64,000 bases of DNA from Hyphomicrobiales bacterium (lineage in GTDB: Bacteria; Pseudomonadota; Alphaproteobacteria; Rhizobiales; Rhizobiaceae), in contig UCNG01000006.1 of NCBI GenBank assembly GCA_900473915.1, forward strand, positions 265,878 to 329,877. Direction: 5' to 3'. This document shows positions 60,810 through 64,000 of the stretch, in pieces. The first letter of the stretch is position 1; each line of letters starts with the position of its first letter. Below the pieces are notes generated by a model, which was given only the letters and a program-made list of their open reading frames with translations, did not search any database and had not been told where the DNA came from. The position numbers were made by a program, and so were the translations under genes.

Positions 60810-61808
60810 ATGCATGTACGATATGAAGTCGGGTTGAAAACTCGCGCTTGGGCGAAAAAGGGCTGTGCATTGCAAAAGAACCATATCAATCTGCGGCAGG
60901 TGGAGATTTTCCGTGCCACGATGAAATTCGGCACCGTAACCGCGGCTGCGGCGGCGCTGGGATCGTCCCAGCCGACAATCACACGAGAGCTGTCGCGGCT
61001 GGAGGAACATATCGGCTTTCCATTGTTTGAACGCCGGTTGCAGCGTCTGGTGCCGACCGCCCGCGCGCATAAACTGTTTCAGGAAGTGCAGGCGTCGTTT
61101 ATCGGCCTTGACCGTATCAATGATTACGTGGCGCGCCTGCGCGAAGCCTCGGATGAAGTGCTGACCGTCGCGTCATTGCCAGCCTTTGCCCAGACCGTTT
61201 TGCCGGAAGCGATTGCGCGGCTCAACGCAACCCACCCCGATCTCACTCTTCAGATCAGCACGGTTGACCCGCGCAACCAGTCGAGCATCTCCGGTTTCAA
61301 TTTTGATGTCGGCCTTATCGAGGACATCTATACCGAGAATGACGCGGATTCGCGCGTGTTGTGGACTTTCAAGCTGGTGGCGGTCATGCGCGGCGATCAC
61401 CCGCTGGCAACGAAGGACTATCTTGAACCCAATGACTTTGAAGGGTTCAATTTCATCAGCCTGGGCGCGCGCGATCCTTATCGGCTGAAAGTGGAGCGCG
61501 TCTTTGACATGGCCGGCACCAACCGGCGGCTGTTCCTGTCGACGCAATCGGCCCACAGTGTTTGCGAATTGGTACTCAAAGGGCTCGGTATCTCGATCGT
61601 CAATCCGCTGACGGCACTGAGTTATGAAAAACAGGGGCTGGTGCTGAAGCCGTTTCTACCGTCGCAAAATTTCGTCCTGTCGGTGCTGCGGCCCATTAAC
61701 CGTCCCATTGTGGCCAGTTCACATGCGTTGCTGTCGCACCTGTCGCAAGTCTGTGCGGAAACGCAGGAAGCGCTGGTCAGGCGCAACCTGGTCATCAACG
61801 ACCAGTAG
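60810..61808 (+). CDS. LysR family regulator of the peptide operon
   Basis: A 332-residue LTTR. The winged HTH runs from NHINLRQVEIFRATMKFG through AAAALGSSQPTITRELSRLE to LFERRLQRLVPTARA, after an N-terminal extension of about 25 residues. Substrate-binding domain from about residue 115. A later TTG (60870) could be the real start. It is divergent from the operon and the intergenic palindrome fits its binding site. The co-inducer is probably a peptide or cleavage product taken up by the importer; inference. Confidence 0.88.
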   Translation: MHVRYEVGLKTRAWAKKGCALQKNHINLRQVEIFRATMKFGTVTAAAAALGSSQPTITRELSRLEEHIGFPLFERRLQRLVPTARAHKLFQEVQASFIGLDRINDYVARLREASDEVLTVASLPAFAQTVLPEAIARLNATHPDLTLQISTVDPRNQSSISGFNFDVGLIEDIYTENDADSRVLWTFKLVAVMRGDHPLATKDYLEPNDFEGFNFISLGARDPYRLKVERVFDMAGTNRRLFLSTQSAHSVCELVLKGLGISIVNPLTALSYEKQGLVLKPFLPSQNFVLSVLRPINRPIVASSHALLSHLSQVCAETQEALVRRNLVINDQ

Positions 61809-62245
61809 CGTATCACAGGTTGTAGAATAGAAGGCCCGGCCCCGGATGTTTAGAGACATAAATGACCAGTTTTCGCCGGGTTCCGGCGATTTTCCACGCG
61901 GATTTTTACTATCTATAGGCGTGTAGAAGTGTATTGATGAGTATTGCAGGTAGTATAGTGAATTAAATTAAATTCCAATTTTTACAGGAAATCGTGACAA
62001 AAACGGCATCTTCTGAAATATTTGAAGGAATAGCTTTTGTTGCGGCAAAATGTCCTGAGCTCGGCCAAGTATTATCAATATTCTGTAAGCATTACTCATC
62101 TATATATACACGTTGAAGGGGACTGGGGGCGATTCTCAACGTGATTACCGTTTGGAGCAAGTTGGTGCTCCTTGGCATCTCTTCACATTCGAAATGAAGA
62201 CTGTTCCAGGCGGCAACATGGGTGCCTGCTGGGCAAGGTAGGGCC
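61809..62245 (+). promoter_or_regulatory. AT-rich upstream region and structured leader of the autotransporter gene
   Basis: Mostly AT-rich to about 62105, with possible promoter sequence TATATATA at 62101-62108. Two hairpins follow: ACGTTGA/TCAACGT (62110-62142) and GGAGCA/TGCTCC (62154-62171). A tiny open frame then overlaps the ribosome-binding site. No other gene seen. Confidence 0.4.
62218..62241 (+). CDS. candidate 7-codon leader peptide
   Basis: ATG GGT GCC TGC TGG GCA AGG TAG encodes MGACWAR. An AGGCGG lies upstream, and its stop is four bases before the autotransporter ATG, within that gene's AAGGTAGGG ribosome site. It could couple translation of the two; it may also be chance. Confidence 0.3.
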   Translation: MGACWAR

Positions 62246-64000
62246 ATGTCTGTTCATTCAAAACGCGTTATAAATCTCACATCCCGCACTTTGTTGGGGG
62301 GCATATCTTCCACGGCGCTAGCCATTTCCTGCTTTATTGCGCCTGTCACTGCATTTGCAGATGGCGGCTATGGCGGGGTGCGGCCGATTGTGGGCGCAGG
62401 CCCCGGGGGAAAAGGGGGCGTTGACGGTTCTGAGGCGAGCGCGATCGGTGAGGATGGATCGGCGGGAACATTTGGCGGCGGAAGCGGGGGCGGCGGCGGC
62501 GGCGTCAATCTGGAAACAGGTTTTGGCGCGCATGGCGGCTCCATGGGCGCTGCATCCAATGGTACGAAAGCTGAATCTTATGGCGCTACGGGCGTCATGG
62601 GACAGGCGGTCACCAGCCAAACGACGATCACGACATCCGTTTCCGGCGGTACCGGGCATCTGGGGCCGGTAGCGGTAGGTTCAGCGGGGGATCCAGGCAA
62701 TGTTTCCGCAGGCGGGCACGGCGGCGGTGGCGTCGGCATCAGCGCCAGCGCGGACTTGACGGTTGCAAACGGTGGTGTTGTCACCGGCGGCACGGGCGGC
62801 GGCAATAACACCACGGCGCTTGGAGCGGGTGGCGGCGGGGGCGGCGGTGTCGGCATTTTTTCCAGCGGCAATGTGAAGGTCGACGCTGGCGGCACCGTTG
62901 TTGGCGGTACTGGTGGACATAGTGGAAATTCCGGCGGCGGCGGTGGTGCGGCGGCGATCGTTCTGTCCGCAAGAGGCAATGTGCTCAATAGCGGTTCCGT
63001 TGCTGGCGGCGTCGGCGGCGGGGCCAATTTGCAGGGTGCCGGTGGCGGCGGTGCTGGCGTTGTCTTGCTGAATGGCGGAACCGTAACCAATCTTTTGGGC
63101 GGCAGTATCAGCGGCGGCGCGGGCGGTAGTCTGCGCTTCCCAACTGTCGGGCTGGTGGGTATCGGGGGTGAAGGCATCAAAGGCGCCGACATGGCTGTTG
63201 TCAACGCCGGGAGCATCACCGGCGCCCACGCTGGCGGCACAGCCGCAAACCGTCCGCAGGCCAATGCGATTACCTTTACCGGAGGCACCAACTCTCTGGA
63301 ATTATGGTCAAGCTCTGACATTTCAGGCAATGTTCAGGCGTTCAGCACCGCAGACCGTTTGATGTTGGGCGGAAGCACGGATGCCGTGTTCGACGTAACG
63401 AGCATTGGCGACAATGCGCAGTATCGCGGTTTCGGTCAGTTTGAAAAGACCGGAACCAGCAGCTGGACGCTGACAGGCGCTACGACGGCGGTTACGCCCT
63501 GGACTTTGACATCCGGCATTCTATCCATCGCACAGGACGAAAGTCTGGGTGATGTGGCAGGCATCCTTACCTTCAACGGCGGAACGTTGCGGACAACGGC
63601 AAGCTTCGCCAGCGACCGTGATATGGTGCTCAACAGCGATGCCGTTTTCGACACTGCCTCCGCCACCACCCTGACCGCCAATGGCGCGATCAGCGGTCCC
63701 GGCGGCTTGAACAAGACCGGTGATGGCATATTGGAGCTTACGGGCGTCAACACCTATGGCGGTGTGACCGCAGTCGCAGTGGGTACGCTAGGGCGTGTGG
63801 GCGCGTATCGAAGGCGCGCATAACAGCCTTGAACCGCGGACGGTTACCGGCGGCAAGCAGGACATCAATACCTTCATCATGCAGGCCGGTGTCGACGGCC
63901 AGTTCTATGAGAGCGACAGCGGCAAGCTGATCGCCGGTATCACCGGACAATATGGCCATGCCAAGGGTGATGTGTTCTCCTTCCACGGCGATGGCGCGAT
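62246..64000 (+). pseudogene. autotransporter adhesin gene, passenger and barrel joined out of frame
   Basis: From ATG 62246 the frame encodes a signal peptide (to about AFAD, residue 39) and a very Gly-rich passenger (GGGGGG runs at about 75-270). Beta-helix repeats with TFTGGTNSLEL and ELTGVNTYGGVTAV follow. The frame ends at TAA 63821-63823 after a short unrelated tail. The other frame, open from 63792 to the window end, starts VWARIEGAHNSLEP and continues GKQDINTFIMQAGVDGQFYE, the start of an autotransporter beta-barrel. The usual spacer of 100 or more residues is missing, so a deletion plus frame change is likely. The barrel may run past the window edge. Confidence 0.75.

Noticed and set aside
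62350-63130. Repeated GGCGGC tracts as a CRISPR or satellite array
   Set aside because: They are Gly codons inside the passenger frame; there is no regular spacer structure.

Overview
The window looks like chromosome I of a member of the Brucella/Ochrobactrum group (Alphaproteobacteria, Hyphomicrobiales). The evidence is an Omp10-type lipoprotein gene next to hemH, a CpdR-type regulator next to an N-formylglutamate amidohydrolase, an MmgR/suhB-type small RNA beside hisN, homospermidine synthase, a TTAA-N7-TTAAC (CtrA-like) box and dispersed alphaproteobacterial palindromic repeats. The Omp10 protein differs at many positions from the Brucella sequence I remember, so I lean towards an Ochrobactrum-type species; this is inference.

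Layout. 1-5.4 kb: end of an alpha/beta hydrolase, hisN, an sRNA, an FGase-family hydrolase, cpdR, tRNA-Val(GAC) with a decayed phage-lysin-like gene behind it, and a secreted lipase. 5.6-11.1 kb: a CSS-EAL c-di-GMP phosphodiesterase, gnd, a MOSC protein and an oxidoreductase. 11.2-21.0 kb: a surface-polysaccharide cluster (oxidoreductase, Wzy-like ligase/polymerase, GT2, GT4, WecG/TagA transferase, DUF6492 protein, flippase, Wzz-like protein) with no visible initiating transferase or outer-membrane exporter. 21-30.9 kb: an acetyltransferase, ornithine decarboxylase with a long leader, amidase plus LysR, a DUF1007/NicO metal-export pair and modABC. 31-45.5 kb: housekeeping and envelope genes (trhO, muramidase, eda, a DUF882 zinc peptidase, a degenerate NtrC-like regulator, pepF, pabB/pabC, hss, omp10, hemH). 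45.5-52.5 kb: paraslipin/NfeD pair, an AraC regulator divergent from a choloylglycine-hydrolase gene, kdsD and a beta-barrel protein.

52.7-61.8 kb is the most interesting part. A seven-gene operon encodes a serine hydrolase of the class A beta-lactamase fold, a complete Dpp/Opp-type peptide importer and a fusion of an L,D-transpeptidase (YkuD) domain with an AstE/AspA zinc deacylase domain. It is transcribed divergently from a LysR regulator across 74 bases that hold a perfect TTGGC-N7-GCCAA operator. No export signal is visible on either enzyme, so I propose a cytoplasmic pathway that dismantles imported peptides, possibly peptidoglycan stem peptides. The window ends in a glycine-rich autotransporter gene whose passenger and barrel parts are joined out of frame.

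Small palindromic repeats, several beginning exactly at a TAG stop codon, are scattered through the window and supply the 3' ends of some genes. I see no insertion sequence, CRISPR array or rRNA operon.
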